NCBI GenBank assembly: GCA_019448385.1
Contig: JAGTXO010000015.1
Span: forward strand, 496,001 to 560,000
DNA: 64,000 nucleotides
Source: Diacronema lutheri
Taxonomy: Eukaryota > Haptophyta > Pavlovophyceae > Pavlovales > Pavlovaceae
Direction of reading: 5' to 3'
In this document: piece by piece, positions 18,840 through 29,321 of the stretch
Layout: every line of letters begins with the position of its first letter
Position numbering within the stretch: position 1 is the stretch's first letter
Position numbers and translations under genes: made by a program
Notes under the pieces: generated by a model
Database searches by the model: none
What the model saw: only the letters and a program-made list of their open reading frames with translations
What the model was told of the DNA's origin: nothing

Positions 18840-19898
18840 TCACCCGGCGCCGATGGCGGAGAGCGCGTCCATCTCGGCGGGTGTGAGCTCAAAGGTATCG
18901 AGCTCGAGGTCCTGCCGCGTGAACTCGTGGCTCGCGCCGGGGCTCGTGGCGAGCGGCACGCCCTGCTGGAGGATCCAGCGGAGCGCTATCTGAGCGGCCG
19001 ACTTGCCGTGCGCCTTCGCCACCGCGAGCAGCCGCGCGTCCGAAAGCTGCACGTGCCGGAGCGGCGAGTAGGCTTCGTAAGTGATGCCGAGCCGCCTGCA
19101 CAGCTCGAGCATCGGCTGGTCGCGGTGGCCGATGGACATGGAGCATTGGTTGACGGCGGGGAGCACGCCGCCGAGCGCCTTGGACCCGTCGATCGCCGCG
19201 GCGAGGTCGGCCTGCGCAAAGTTTGAGACGCCGATCGCGCGCGCGAGGCCCCTGCCGAGCGCGAGCTGGAGCGCGCGCCACGAGGCCGCCGTGCCCTCGT
19301 GCGAGGCGCATGGCGAATGCAGCAGCATCAGATCAACGTATCTGCCGGTGCGCGCGATGCGCGGGCGCGCACCGGGCAGGCGACGCGCTGAGCGGGCCGC
19401 GCGGCGCGGCGCACGCTCTACGCGCGGCGCGCGCTCTATTCGCGGCGGCGCGCGGATCGAGCGCGCGGCACCCGCTCGATCCGTGCGCCGCGCGCGCCGC
19501 GCACGCGCGTCGGGCGGCTCGCCACGCGGCTCGCACTTTGTCCGCAGCTGTCGCAGGTCGTCGAGGACGAATGCGAGCGCAATCTCCTCGCGCTCAAAGC
19601 ACGGGATCTTTGTCGTCACAAAGATGCTCTCTCGCGCGCGCTTGGACCGCTCGATGCCCGTCGCGACGAGCGGTTGGTTGTGGTAGTTCCACGCGGTGTC
19701 GAGGCCGACGCCACCCTCACGCAGCCACATCTCGACGTCCGCGGCGGTGGACGAGTTGTCGTCCGGGTGGCCAAGGCTCACGTAAGGCATGAACACGCCC
19801 GGCGCGATCTCCACCGCCCAGCCGTGCGCCGGCGCCGGCGTCGCCGACCCGATCAAGAAAGCACCAAGAAGAGCAGCGCGAAAGAGGCCGGGTGCCAT
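18840..19898 (-). CDS. aldo/keto reductase with signal peptide
   Basis: Two exons (19898-19537 and 19341-18840) joined by a GT-AG intron (19342-19536), giving 287 residues and the clean junction LRQLRTK-YVDLMLLHSP. An N-terminal signal peptide (LFRAALLGAFLIGSATPAPA) precedes a TIM-barrel AKR. The catalytic tetrad is visible: Asp in GLDTAWNYHN, Tyr in the same block, Lys in FVTTKIP and His in LMLLHSP. The IGVSNF strand and the late SPLRHVQLSDARLL block are also present. The protein would reduce aldehydes or ketones with NADPH in the secretory pathway or a plastid. The intron is rich in GCGCGC, so its translation in the same frame is not real coding sequence. Start codons of this gene and its divergent neighbour are 42 bp apart. 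Confidence 0.82.
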   Translation of the reverse strand: MAPGLFRAALLGAFLIGSATPAPAHGWAVEIAPGVFMPYVSLGHPDDNSSTAADVEMWLREGGVGLDTAWNYHNQPLVATGIERSKRARESIFVTTKIPCFEREEIALAFVLDDLRQLRTKCEPRGEPPDARARRARRTDRAGAARSIRAPPRIERAPRVERAPRRAARSARRLPGARPRIARTGRYVDLMLLHSPCASHEGTAASWRALQLALGRGLARAIGVSNFAQADLAAAIDGSKALGGVLPAVNQCSMSIGHRDQPMLELCRRLGITYEAYSPLRHVQLSDARLLAVAKAHGKSAAQIALRWILQQGVPLATSPGASHEFTRQDLELDTFELTPAEMDALSAIGAG

Positions 19899-19940
19899 CG
19901 TTTGCCGGTGAGAGCCGGCCAGAAAGCCGGCGCGCTCGGC

Positions 19941-21188
19941 ATGGGCGCGTCGAGGCGCGCGACGATGGCGGCAGGCGCGGTGTGCGGCGTGTGCGCGTGT
20001 TGTGCGTTGTCGTTCCTCGTGCTCATCAGCTGCTACGCGCTGCAGCCGCTCCCCGACGTGCTGCCCGGTGGCCTGCTGAAACTGTTCGAGGTCGCGACGG
20101 GGTTCAGCTGGGCGGAGAATCTGGTGTGCGTGCGCCGGAACGCGTCGTTCGGCGCGCAGCGCAGCGCATCGCTCTTCGTCACGGACAACCAGCGTGGCGA
20201 GCTGCTGCGCATCGACTGGGTTGGCCATGAGCGGTCAGGCCGATACGCGCGGCCGATCCTCCACCCGGCGTCGCACGACTTTTCGCTCATGGCGGGTGTC
20301 GCGTGGAACGCGCGGACGGGCGAGCTGTTCGTGCTGGCCAACCCGCGGCCGTCGGTGCGCGAGCGCGAGCACTGCGTTGTCATCTCCGTCGATCCGTTCG
20401 CCCAGCCCGACAGCCCGCCTGCGTCGACCTACTCGATCGTCGCGACGCTCGACCGGCGGTGCCTCGGCGACGGGCTCGCCGTGCACGACAGCAGCGGCGA
20501 GCTGTACGTGGCGAACCAGGGCGCGTTCGTCCCACGCAACGGCGTCGTGTACCGCGTCGACCCGCGCACCGGTGCCGTGCGCGCGGTCATCACGGGCGCA
20601 TTTGGGACGGACGGCGCGTTCATCGACCAGAAGCGCGCGCTGCTGTACATCAGCGAATCGCTCTCGCCATCGCACTCGGTGCTGGTGTACGACCTGCGCG
20701 AGAGCCGGCTTGTCGGGCGGATACACCCGCGCGGCGTGACGGCGCTCGACGACTTCACGCTCAGCGCCGACGGCCATTCGATCATCGCTGCGGACTTTCT
20801 GGGCAACTCGGGCGTCGGCTTCTCGACGGGCATCGGGCGCGCGAGCTCGCGGCTGTCGTGGAGCCGCAGCCACGTCGAGCTCGCCTCCGCGATCATCTCG
20901 GGCGTCACCGTGCCGACGAGCATCCGGCGCGGCTGCTCGGCCGACCCGACGAGCGGCTTCAACGAGGAGCTGCTCTTCGTTGCGGAGGGCGGAGGCCTTT
21001 CCGAATTCTCGCACGACCGGCGCGTGCTCGCGTTCGCGCTGCCGCCGGGCGGCCTTGGCTTCCTCATGCGGGAGACCAAGGCGCGCGAGCTCGCCGACAG
21101 GCCGCGAGCGGCGCCAATGCAATGGCCGTCGCTCGGCGCATCGGCGCGGAGAGCCGCCGCTGGCCGCGCCGAACCAGCGGGCACCTGA
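19941..21188 (+). CDS. SMP-30/NHL-like beta-propeller, membrane-anchored
   Basis: Single-exon gene of 415 residues, first ATG at 19941. A signal anchor (CGVCACCALSFLVLISCYALQ) is followed by a six-bladed propeller-type domain of the SMP-30/gluconolactonase kind. Blades are marked by FVTDNQRGELLRID, GVAWNARTGELFVLANP, GDGLAVHDSSGELYVANQG, GAFIDQKRALLYISES and DDFTLSADGHSIIAADF. In the family these loops bind a divalent metal and hydrolyse lactones or phosphotriesters. Similar proteins in diatoms and haptophytes are uncharacterised. The C-terminal 40 residues are basic and probably disordered. Confidence 0.62.
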   Translation: MGASRRATMAAGAVCGVCACCALSFLVLISCYALQPLPDVLPGGLLKLFEVATGFSWAENLVCVRRNASFGAQRSASLFVTDNQRGELLRIDWVGHERSGRYARPILHPASHDFSLMAGVAWNARTGELFVLANPRPSVREREHCVVISVDPFAQPDSPPASTYSIVATLDRRCLGDGLAVHDSSGELYVANQGAFVPRNGVVYRVDPRTGAVRAVITGAFGTDGAFIDQKRALLYISESLSPSHSVLVYDLRESRLVGRIHPRGVTALDDFTLSADGHSIIAADFLGNSGVGFSTGIGRASSRLSWSRSHVELASAIISGVTVPTSIRRGCSADPTSGFNEELLFVAEGGGLSEFSHDRRVLAFALPPGGLGFLMRETKARELADRPRAAPMQWPSLGASARRAAAGRAEPAGT

Positions 21189-21237
21189 CGGCTGCCGCGC
21201 GTGAGTATTGTCATTTGACGGGGCGTGACGCATTGAA

Positions 21238-21699
21238 GCTCCGTGGTGACGTCACGCAACCGCGCTTTCTGCAGCGACGCTCGGCGGGTCAGTGTCCGCT
21301 CGCGTTCGACCCGCTCGCCTACCTCGTGCGCGTTGGCCAGACGTTGGACGCGGCGTCGAAGACGATCATGTCGACGATCGAATGGAAGCCACCGGCAATC
21401 ATCGAGCAGGTGCCGCTCGACCAGCTCCCGTTCTAGATCCCGTACGACATTGCCGCCGAGCGCATCGAGCAGCGCATCGTGCTCAAGGGCACGGCGTCGC
21501 CCATGGCGCCGCGCCGCATTGAGTCATCGGTGAAGGGGCTTGAGCTGGTGCCAACGCGCATCTTCGGGCAGGCGGGCGCGCCGCTTCGGCTCGTTCGACA
21601 TCCGCTACCTCGACAACGACCACGGCGGTCTGGCTGCGCGACGAGCCCGCCGAGATCGCGTCAATGGACGAGGTGCCCGCGGCCGCACTTCTCGCGTAG
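21238..21699 (+). pseudogene. gene remnant, possibly plastid lipid-associated (fibrillin-like)
   Basis: Good coding sequence (ASKTIMSTIEWKPPAIIEQV, then LDQLPF) is followed by an in-frame TAG at 21434-21436. The same frame continues after it with IPYDIAAERIEQRIVLKGT, GLELVPTRIFGQAGAPLR and, after a further frame change, GSFDIRYLDND. The closing TYLD-like block suggests the PAP/fibrillin family of plastid lipid-binding proteins, but this is tentative. No start codon or promoter was found, so this is most likely a decayed 3' fragment of a host gene. A stop read-through or assembly error is the alternative. Confidence 0.4.
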
Positions 21700-21784
21700 G
21701 CCCGCTCCGCGCGGCCTGAACCGCAGCGTGCAGGACGAACAGCACACAGCCGCATGACATCACACACCTCGGACGGCGCGCAGC

Positions 21785-23256
21785 TCAGGCCATTTGCTGG
21801 CGCGTTAGCTTCTTCGCCCCGTAGTCTGCGAGCAGCGCCTTGAGGCTCGCATCGGTCACGTCGTGCGCGTCGCCCACGTAATAGCCACCATCGTCGGGAA
21901 TGTCGAGCAGGAGAAGGGTTGCGTGGCCCTTGGGCGCGCTGGCGGGCTGCCCGGTCAGCTTGCGCACCTGCAGCGTCACGTTTGCGGCTGCGGTCGCGTA
22001 AAAGAAGCAGAACGGCGACTCGTCCTCGCCGGCGGCTCTGCTGCTCTCACGCGTCGCCTTTGCAACACGAATGACGGCGGCGATGGCCTCGCGCTGCGCG
22101 GCCTCGTCGAGACCCTCGAGCAGCGCGACGACCGATGGCGTCTCGTTGAGCCCATCCGGCCCATCCTCCAGGTCCGCCGCGGGCTCGGGCGCCCATGGGA
22201 AGCGTGCGCCGGTCGGGTCAGCCATCACCGCACCGCGCGCGTTCGCGTTGATCGTCGCGCCGCGCTCGTCAAGCATCACAAACGTCGGGATGCCCTCGAC
22301 GCCAAAACGGCGCGAGAGCGCGGCCTTGCGCGGGTCGCCCGGCGGAATGCCGAGCCACGGCTGCGACCCAAAGTACTCTGAAAACTCGTTGGTTGAGCGG
22401 TCGCTCGACACAAAGACGAATTCAAAGTCGTCCCGCCCGCTCTGCTTGAGGGCCTTGTAAACCTCGATCAGTTTGGGCGTGAAGGCCTTGCACGGTGGGC
22501 ACCTGAGCACGGCGGCGGGAGGGCGTGCGCGGCGTGAGCGCGTGCGATTGAGCGCAGGGCACGCGTCGTGAGGCGCGGAAGGGCGCGCGTACCAGTGCGC
22601 GCTGAAATAGACGCCGAGCTTCTTTTTGCCCCACAGCTCGCCTACGCGCACGTCGTCGCCATCGCCGCCCGCGGCGGGCGAGGTGAGCAGCTGCGCGTCA
22701 GCTCCGCCGAGGAGGTCGAGCACGGACTTTTGGGGCCACGGAAAGCCTTCCGCATCGCTGGACAAGACCTCACGGCCGTCAGTGGTGAGCACCTTGCCCG
22801 TCTTGCCATCGAGAAGCACGAGCGTTGGAATGCCTTGCACCTTGTACTTGCGCGAGAGCGCTGCCTTCTCGCCGCGCGCAGCGTAAGGAAGCGCAGGCCA
22901 CGGCTGCTCGCTCCAATACGAGTCGAACGAGCCCTCGTCCCGATCGGACGAGATGAAGACGATCTCGAATGCCTTGCCCGCGCCCATGATCGCGGTGTAC
23001 GTACTGGCCAACTGCGGCGTAAACGCGCGGCACGGGCCACACCTGGCGCAGGCGCGCAGGCCGGACGACGGCGTGAGCGCGCGCGCGCTCTCGAAGTGAA
23101 CCAGGCGCGCGCGCGCGCGCGCTTGACGCGGCAATACCAATGCGCGGAGAAGTACAGGCCGACGACTTCCTTGCCCTCGAGCGCTTCAGCCGTCGGCTTC
23201 ATCAGGCCGGATTTTGTGGCCACGGTAGGGCCGAGGAGGTCGACAAAGTGCGCCAT
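21785..23256 (-). CDS. NXN: nucleoredoxin-like protein with two thioredoxin domains
   Basis: Three exons (23256-23138, 23042-22593, 22502-21785) give about 428 residues. Two tandem thioredoxin-like domains follow the nucleoredoxin pattern: AHWCGPCRAFTPQL and AHWCPPCKAFTPKLIEVY as the redox sites, then IVFISSDRDEGSFDSYW and FVFVSSDRSTNEFSEYF, and GIPTLVLLD and GIPTFVMLD with the cis-proline. Such proteins reduce disulfides on target proteins in the cytosol or nucleus. Both introns (GT-AG, 95 and 90 bp) split the Trp codon of the WCxxC motif in the same phase. The C-terminal region (residues about 300-428) is a partial third, inactive domain, as in other nucleoredoxins. Confidence 0.9.
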
Positions 23257-23373
23257 GGCAGGACTCGACGTCGGCGTTGAAGGTCGGCGACAAGTCGATG
23301 ACACTTCGCGCTCGAAAACCCGGAGACGCTTTTTGGAATTCACACTGGGCGCGAGCGAACGCCATCTTGCCTG

Positions 23374-26240
23374 ATGCGCGGGAACGTCGGCCAGGCGGAG
23401 CGGCGGCACAGCCTGGGCAGCGCGAGGACCGCCTCTGCCACTCGCACGAGCCGCGTCGTCGAGGACGACGACGGCGAGTGTGACGAGCGCACTGCGAGCC
23501 GCGGCAGCGCACGTGCCTCGCGCGTGCGAGACCGCCCGCGAAGTGCGCGGATCGTCGACGAGGACGACGAGGAGGACGACGAGCCGGCGCCAGTGGACGC
23601 GAGCGACGGCACGCCCGCCACGCCACACTCGCGCGCGCGAGTGGCCACACGCGTCAACGGATCCGGCGCATGCGCGGATGCGAGCCAACCCGTCGCGGCG
23701 CGCTCCTCGCCGCGCGGCTCGACGCCGCCCAGGACCGCGAGCCGCGTGGCGCTGCGCCGGCTGGCGGCGTGGGCCGGCGATGCTTCCAGCGCGTGTGATT
23801 CTGACGAGGACGGCGACGCGCGCACGCAGCCGGCCGTAGCCATCGCAGCCAAGGCACCGGCGCGGCACGGCGCTCGCGGGCGAGCGCGGGAGGATCCTGA
23901 GTTCGTGGCCTCGTCCTCGGACGAGGAGGAGGCGGGGGCGGAGGACGACGAGGAGAAGGATGCGGGCGAGGAGGGCGAGGGCGAGGGCGAGAGCGAGGGT
24001 GGGAGCGAGGTCGAGAGCGAGGAGCGGGAGGAGGAGGAGCAGGATGACTGGTGGGATGATGCACAAGAACTGCGCAAGCTTGACGCAAGCAAGCAGGTCG
24101 ACGAGATCACCGTTGAGCCCCTCGACAAGCAGTGCGCGCCGTGCGCACAGCAGCCACGAGCAGCTTCCCGCCCTCCACGGCCCTCCTGCCGACCAACGCG
24201 CGCATCGCCCCCTGACCGTCTCGCCGCTTGCGCCACCCGCGCGCCGTGCATCGCGCAGGTACATTCTGTGGCGCAGCCCGGATGGCTCGACACGCATGCG
24301 CTTCAACTTCTCCACACTCAAGCGCATCGCGCTCCGTTTCGGCGAGTGGAGGCAGCCGCCGCACTTTCGCACCGCAGCGGAGGCGCGGTTGCGCCGGCAG
24401 GTGGCCGCCAAGTTTGGCAGGGACGCGCTGCGTCTGCCCCTTCAAACGGGGGCATCCGCGCGCACCATCGCGCAGGAAGACGAGGAATTCTTCGAGCGGC
24501 TTCGCCACTTCCAGGCGCGCCGCGCCGTCGCGTGCGACGCCCCACACTCGCGGCCAGCGCGGCCGGCGCCGCGGCGCCCGTTCTACGTGCGCGCGCTCAC
24601 GCACTGCGACCCGCCCGCCGCCTGCCCACACCATGCTGCTTCAGGCCGAGCGCCTCCTCTCGTCGTGCACCGACTGCTACGCCTGCCCAATCTGCCTGCT
24701 CTGGCTGCGGCTCGGCGTCGGCGCGCCGCGAGACGCGCACGGCTTGGACGCGCACGGCGCGCGCTCCGCCTCTGACGACGAGAGCGGCGACGTGGACGAC
24801 AACAACGCCGACGTTGACGAGGCGGAGGCAACGGCGGAGGAGGAGCGCGCGCACGAGCTCGCCTCGTTGCCGTGCCAGCCGCTCGCAACACTGTACGGCT
24901 CGCCCGCGATTGTGGGCTGGGTGGCGCGCGAGCGTCGCCGGCTGAGCGAAGGCGGAGGCGGTGCAGGTGGTCGCTTCCTGCGCGCGGAGCACGCAGCGGG
25001 CTGCCTCTGCTTTGCGAGCAAGGCTGAGCTGGTGGCGCATCTGCGCGAGGACCACGCCATCGCCGCCAAGCACATTGACCGCGACGTGCGCGAGATGCTC
25101 GACCGCTGGAGGCTGCGCGGCACCGACGCGCTCGTGCAGTTCTGGGTGTCCAAGCAGCGACGTGCAAATGAGCAGTCAATCCTCGCCTTTTGGAGGGCGC
25201 ATTGGTGGGAGGGCGAGCTGCCGCCCGAGGAGAGCGCGTGGGCCGAGCTCGACCCGGACCTCCTCGATCTGAGCAATGCGCTTCTTTTCGTCATGCTCTT
25301 TGACGAGACGAGACGGCGCACGCGCGGCGCGCGCGATGGCGGTCGCGGCCGCGGCCGCGGCCGCGACGGTCGCGCCGGCGACAGGCGGCGGCCGGGTGGC
25401 TCGCCACGGCGCGGCGGGGGCGCGCGGGGCGCGTCGCGCAGCCGCGGCGCGGCGGCCTTCGAAGCCGAGGCCATCGCTCGCGAGGAGGTGGTTGTGCCGC
25501 CCTCGCACGGCCCGCTTGCGCGCGCGCTGCGCAGCCGCGCGCGCAGCGAAAGCGCGTGGCGCGTGCTCTTTGGCAGCGAGGAGGAGAACGCGGCAGCGCT
25601 TGACGACTTCATTGCGGACGATGATGACGAGAGCGACGAGGAGGGCGAGGGCGAGGGCGAGGGCGAGGGCAAGGGTGACAGTCCGGGTGTCAAGCCAGCC
25701 GACCAGGAGGAGGATGATGATCCCGAGCTGCGCTTCGTCCAGACTCTGCAGCAGCTGAACGCGAAGAATCAGGAGCGCAGCCGAGGCGCATTTGGCGCGT
25801 TTCTGCAGCCGCGCAACAAGGGGCGCAGAGGCAGCGCTGACTACGATGACTCCGATCTCGACGACTTCATCGCGGACGATGAGGACGAGGACGAGGAGGA
25901 TGAGGATGAGGATGAGGATGAGGGCGAGGGCGAGGAGAACGAGGGCGAGAGTGAGGAGGGGCAGGAGCAGGACGGTGAGAGCGCGAGCGGCGAGGACGGC
26001 GACGCCCAGGACGGCGACGTTGCCGGTGGCGGCGTGCGTGACCTCACCTCCGGAACCGTCGTGACGCCGAGCCCAGGATTGAAGGGCAAGCGCGCGTGCC
26101 CGATGAGCGGCGCAGGCGAGGGCGATGCGATCGCGGCCTTCACGCCGGAAGAGATTGCGCGGGCGAAAGAGGCAGAAGAGCGACTCGCGATGCATCGGCG
26201 CAAGGCGGCGCGCATTGTTGAGTCGGACGACGACGACTGA
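23374..26240 (+). CDS. large acidic, probably nuclear protein, unknown function
   Basis: Three exons (23374-24131, 24259-24514, 24645-26240) give about 869 residues. Intron 1 is GT-AG; intron 2 is GC-AG (CAG|GCGCGC). The N-terminal 250 residues are disordered and end in a strongly acidic stretch. The conserved-looking core runs from YILWRSPDGSTRMRFNFSTL through RIALRFGEWRQPPHF to a Cys-rich segment (CTDCYACPICLLWLRLG) and CLCFASKAELVAHLREDH, which may together bind zinc. The C-terminal third contains two DDFIADD motifs within long Asp/Glu runs, a pattern seen in chromatin and transcription elongation factors, and an RGRGRGRDG basic patch. No family was recognised. It is divergent from nucleoredoxin, with 117 bp between starts. 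Confidence 0.6.
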
Positions 26241-26757
26241 CCGGCGCACAGAGCCGCAGAATGGTGAATGGACGCGCGCAGTAGGCGTCGCAGGGCGTCA
26301 CGTCTCGCGTGCGGCACACCTGGCGCGTAAGTGCGGTGGACCAAACGGCGCGCGGCGGTGGTGGTCAGTTGGTGCCGGTTAGGGTCCGAGTCGCGCAGAG
26401 CGGCGAGCGCAGAGTTTGCGTGTGCTCAGGGCCCCAACGAGGAGGCCTGGTATGGTGATTGTCACCGACCTGCGGGTCTGCAACAGAACTGACGATGTTG
26501 TTGTCCTCATTGCACGCGCACGGTGCGACCGCGTCCGGCCGCGCGCTCGGTGCGCGCGGCGACACCCGCACGCAGGCGGCAGCGCTCACCTGCAGCATGA
26601 GATACGCGAACGCTGTGGATAAGCTCACGCCCACGATGCGCACGCTTGCGGCGCCCGCGGCGCCGTCATCGAGCCCGGAGCGCTCGCATACGTTGCGCGC
26701 GCTGAGAAGCGACGTCGCTCACGCCATTTCGACGGTGCACCTTCCTTGAGAAGAATC
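26241..26757. other. intergenic 517 bp, possible antisense exon
   Basis: No complete gene was seen. On the minus strand the segment from about 26690 to 26590 translates to a signal-like hydrophobic stretch (VGVSLSTAFAYLMLQ) followed exactly by a GTGAGC donor, so an unresolved exon of a minus-strand gene is possible. No ATG or partner exon could be placed, and it would be divergent from the DUF1295 gene that starts at 26758. Confidence 0.25.
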
Positions 26758-28099
26758 ATGGCGGACATGGTGAGCCCGCCTGCCTCGATGAAGGCGCACG
26801 GCTGGCGCGGGGACTACCGGCCGCACGGGCACCTCTCCGCGCAGAACGTGCTCAACGCGCTCATTGCCACGGTTTGCATGGCCCCCTCCGTATGGGCTGC
26901 CGTCGAACGTGCGCGCTGCGCTTCGGCCGCTGATCCGAGCCCGGCCGGCGGGGGCGGCGCGTTCAGCGTACACGGCTGGTGCGAGATGGCGTTGCATCGA
27001 CCGCTGCTCTCGGCCAACTGGCTCTTCTTGTGGAACGTGACCGTCGGATTCTGGCTGGTGGGCCTGCTGCAGCGCTCGTTCTGGCTCATCGACCCGTACT
27101 GGACGCTCCTCCCTCCGCTGCTCGGCGCCTTCTACGCGAGCCACCCGCATGCCGACCCGCCATGCGTATCGCGCTTGCGCGCCGCGCTCGCACTCGTCAG
27201 CCTATGGTCGGCGCGGCTGACGCACTCCTACTTCCGGCGGGAGGAATGGAAGTTCGGGCAGCGCGAGGATTGGCGGTACAGCCAGATGGCCGAGCGCAAC
27301 CCGCGCCTCTGGTGGGTTCTCTCGTTCTTTGCGGTCGGCCTCGCGCAGCAGCCAATGCTCGTCGGTGAGCGCGCGCGTGCGCGCCACGCGTGAATCCGCG
27401 CTCGCGTGCGCATGAACCCAGCCACAGAGCGCCTCGTCGCGCAAACGCGCTCACCCGCATCAACGCCGCATGCCGTGGGCAGGCCTGACGCTGCCCCTCT
27501 ACGCTGCGGCGCTCGGACACCGCTCGCTGCCGATGGCGGGCGGCGCGCCGGCGGCGCTCTCGTGGTGTTGGCTCGATAGCTTGGGCTGCGTCGGCTGCGT
27601 GTGTGGGCTGCTCCTCGCCAAGAGCGCGGACGATCAGCTCGCCACTTTCATGGCCGCCAACCAGGCGCGTGTGGCGAGCGGCCAGTCGCGCGTTCGTTTG
27701 CTCGACACAGGCCTCTGGCGGTTCTCGCGGCGTGCGTCGCGCGCTTCGCCCGCACCACTGCACGACGCGCGAGCGGCGCGTTCTGGCCCGCGCGCAACGA
27801 AGGAGCTGACGCGCGCTGTGCCACGCACCGCGCCGCGGCACGCAGACCCAAACTACCTGGGCGAGACGATCTTCTGGGCGTCGCTTGGTCTCTTCGGCTG
27901 CGCCTCCGGCCATTGGTGGGTGCTGTGCGGCGTGGCGTTCAACACGCTAGTCCTCATCTCCGTCACGTTCATGACCGAGCAGCGCATGCTCGCCCGCCCT
28001 GAGCGACGCGAGGACTACATGCGCTACATGCGAACGACGTCAGCTTGGATTCCGCTGCCCAAGTTCCGCGACCGAGCAACCAATAGCAAGAGGGAGTGA
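26758..28099 (+). CDS. DUF1295 / steroid 5-alpha-reductase-like membrane protein
   Basis: Three exons (26758-27364, 27483-27731, 27846-28099) with two GT-AG introns give 369 residues. It is a polytopic membrane protein. Hydrophobic helices around NWLFLWNVTVGFWLVGLL and LWWVLSFFAVGLAQQ precede the DUF1295 signature, here WSARLTHSYFRREEWKFGQ, EDWRYSQM and the C-terminal HPNYLGETIFWASLG. The join CGGC|...AC restores RFSRHPNYLGE, which matches the family exactly. The fold is shared with steroid reductases and isoprenylcysteine methyltransferases, and the conserved His/Asn/Tyr likely bind a cofactor. The true reaction is unknown. The ATG is at 26758; the longer open frame upstream lacks an ATG. 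Confidence 0.8.
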
Positions 28100-28150
28100 G
28101 GAGGGTGGCGTGCGCACGAGTCAGACTCAATTACTCGCACCCTGCGTACC

Positions 28151-29243
28151 TCAGGCACGCCGTGCCGGGGCGCGCGCGGCGCCTCCGCCACCACCGCCAC
28201 CGCCACCCGGGCCCGTGACGCCTGGCCGAGCGCCCGGCGCTCCAGCCTCGGCGGGCGGGTCGCCGCCGCCGAGAAGCATTACGACCATCGCCGGCAGAAT
28301 GTAGTACCAGTAGCGCTGCACAAACGACTTTGGCGGCGCAGCTTCCTCGCCACCGCTCTCACCGCCCTTGCCGCCGCCGCCGCCCTTGCCGGCTGGTCCT
28401 GCGCCCGCGTCTGGCCGGCCGCGGGGCAGCGGTCCGTCGACGGGTGCGTGCACGCTGACGCTCGTGTTGAACGCGAGCGAGCTCGGCATCTGCGCGCGCA
28501 CGCGTGGCCACGCGCGAGAGGGGGAACGCATGGCGAGACCGCCCGCGAAAGGGGGAACGTGCCCCCCGGCGCGGCGAGGCGTAGGGGAGGCGAGCGACGC
28601 AGCGCGCACCTGCCACGTGCCCGGGTCGCAAGGTGCGCCGGCCTCGGGCAGCGCGTAGCCGAGCGCGACGACGGTGCCGGCCGTGTCGATCTGAAGGGTC
28701 AGCAGCTCCGCGCCGTGCGAGCGCAGCAGGCCACACGCGGGCACCGATGCGACGACCGGGCGCGAGGCGGGGTCGTTGAGGACGGACGGGACGCGAATCG
28801 AATAGGCGTTGCCCTCGGTCACCAGCTCGCCAAAGGCGCGCAGCTCCGCCTCGTCCAGCGACGCCGGCGCAAGCCGCACGACCGCGGCCTGGCGCGTGTG
28901 CACCGCGACGTACCGCGGCGCCTCGCGGTACGAAAAGGTCGCGCGCTTCGTCCACACACGCTCGCCGTGCGCACCGTCAGCAAGCGCATGCTCAAGCGTG
29001 AACATGCTCTCGTCCTCGGTGCCAAACACTGCCGCCGGTCGCGCCGATGCCTGAGCGTGGTCCTGCGCGCACGGAAGCGCGCCGCGCGCGAATGCACGAA
29101 TGTGGGCGGGTGCAGCGGCGGCGGACAGCGCGCTAGGAAAACGCGCGCGCGCGTACGCTCGGTTGCGTCTCCACGTCGCCAAAGTCGAAGGCCTTCGACT
29201 GCGCCAAGAACACCGCGGCGAAGGCCGCGAGGCGCGCGGCCAT
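28151..29243 (-). CDS. EMC10: ER membrane protein complex subunit 10
   Basis: Three exons (29243-29157, 29062-28610, 28489-28151) give 292 residues; both introns are GT-AG. The signal peptide (MAARLAAFAAVFLAQSKA) is on its own small exon. The luminal domain follows the EMC10 pattern: FTLEHALADG, AELRAFGELVTEGNAYSIRV, VPACGLLRSHGAELLTLQID and VVALGYALPE. A single C-terminal transmembrane helix (YYILPAMVVMLLGG) is preceded by KSFVQRYW and followed by a Gly-rich cytosolic tail, as in animal EMC10. The complex inserts tail-anchored and multipass membrane proteins into the ER. Start codons of this gene and its divergent neighbour are 78 bp apart. Confidence 0.85.
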
Positions 29244-29321
29244 GGCGGTCAGCAGCCGCGGCAAAAGGCGCTAAAGGGCAAAGCGACATTTCAGCGAAGC
29301 GCGGACCTTTTGAGACCAAAC

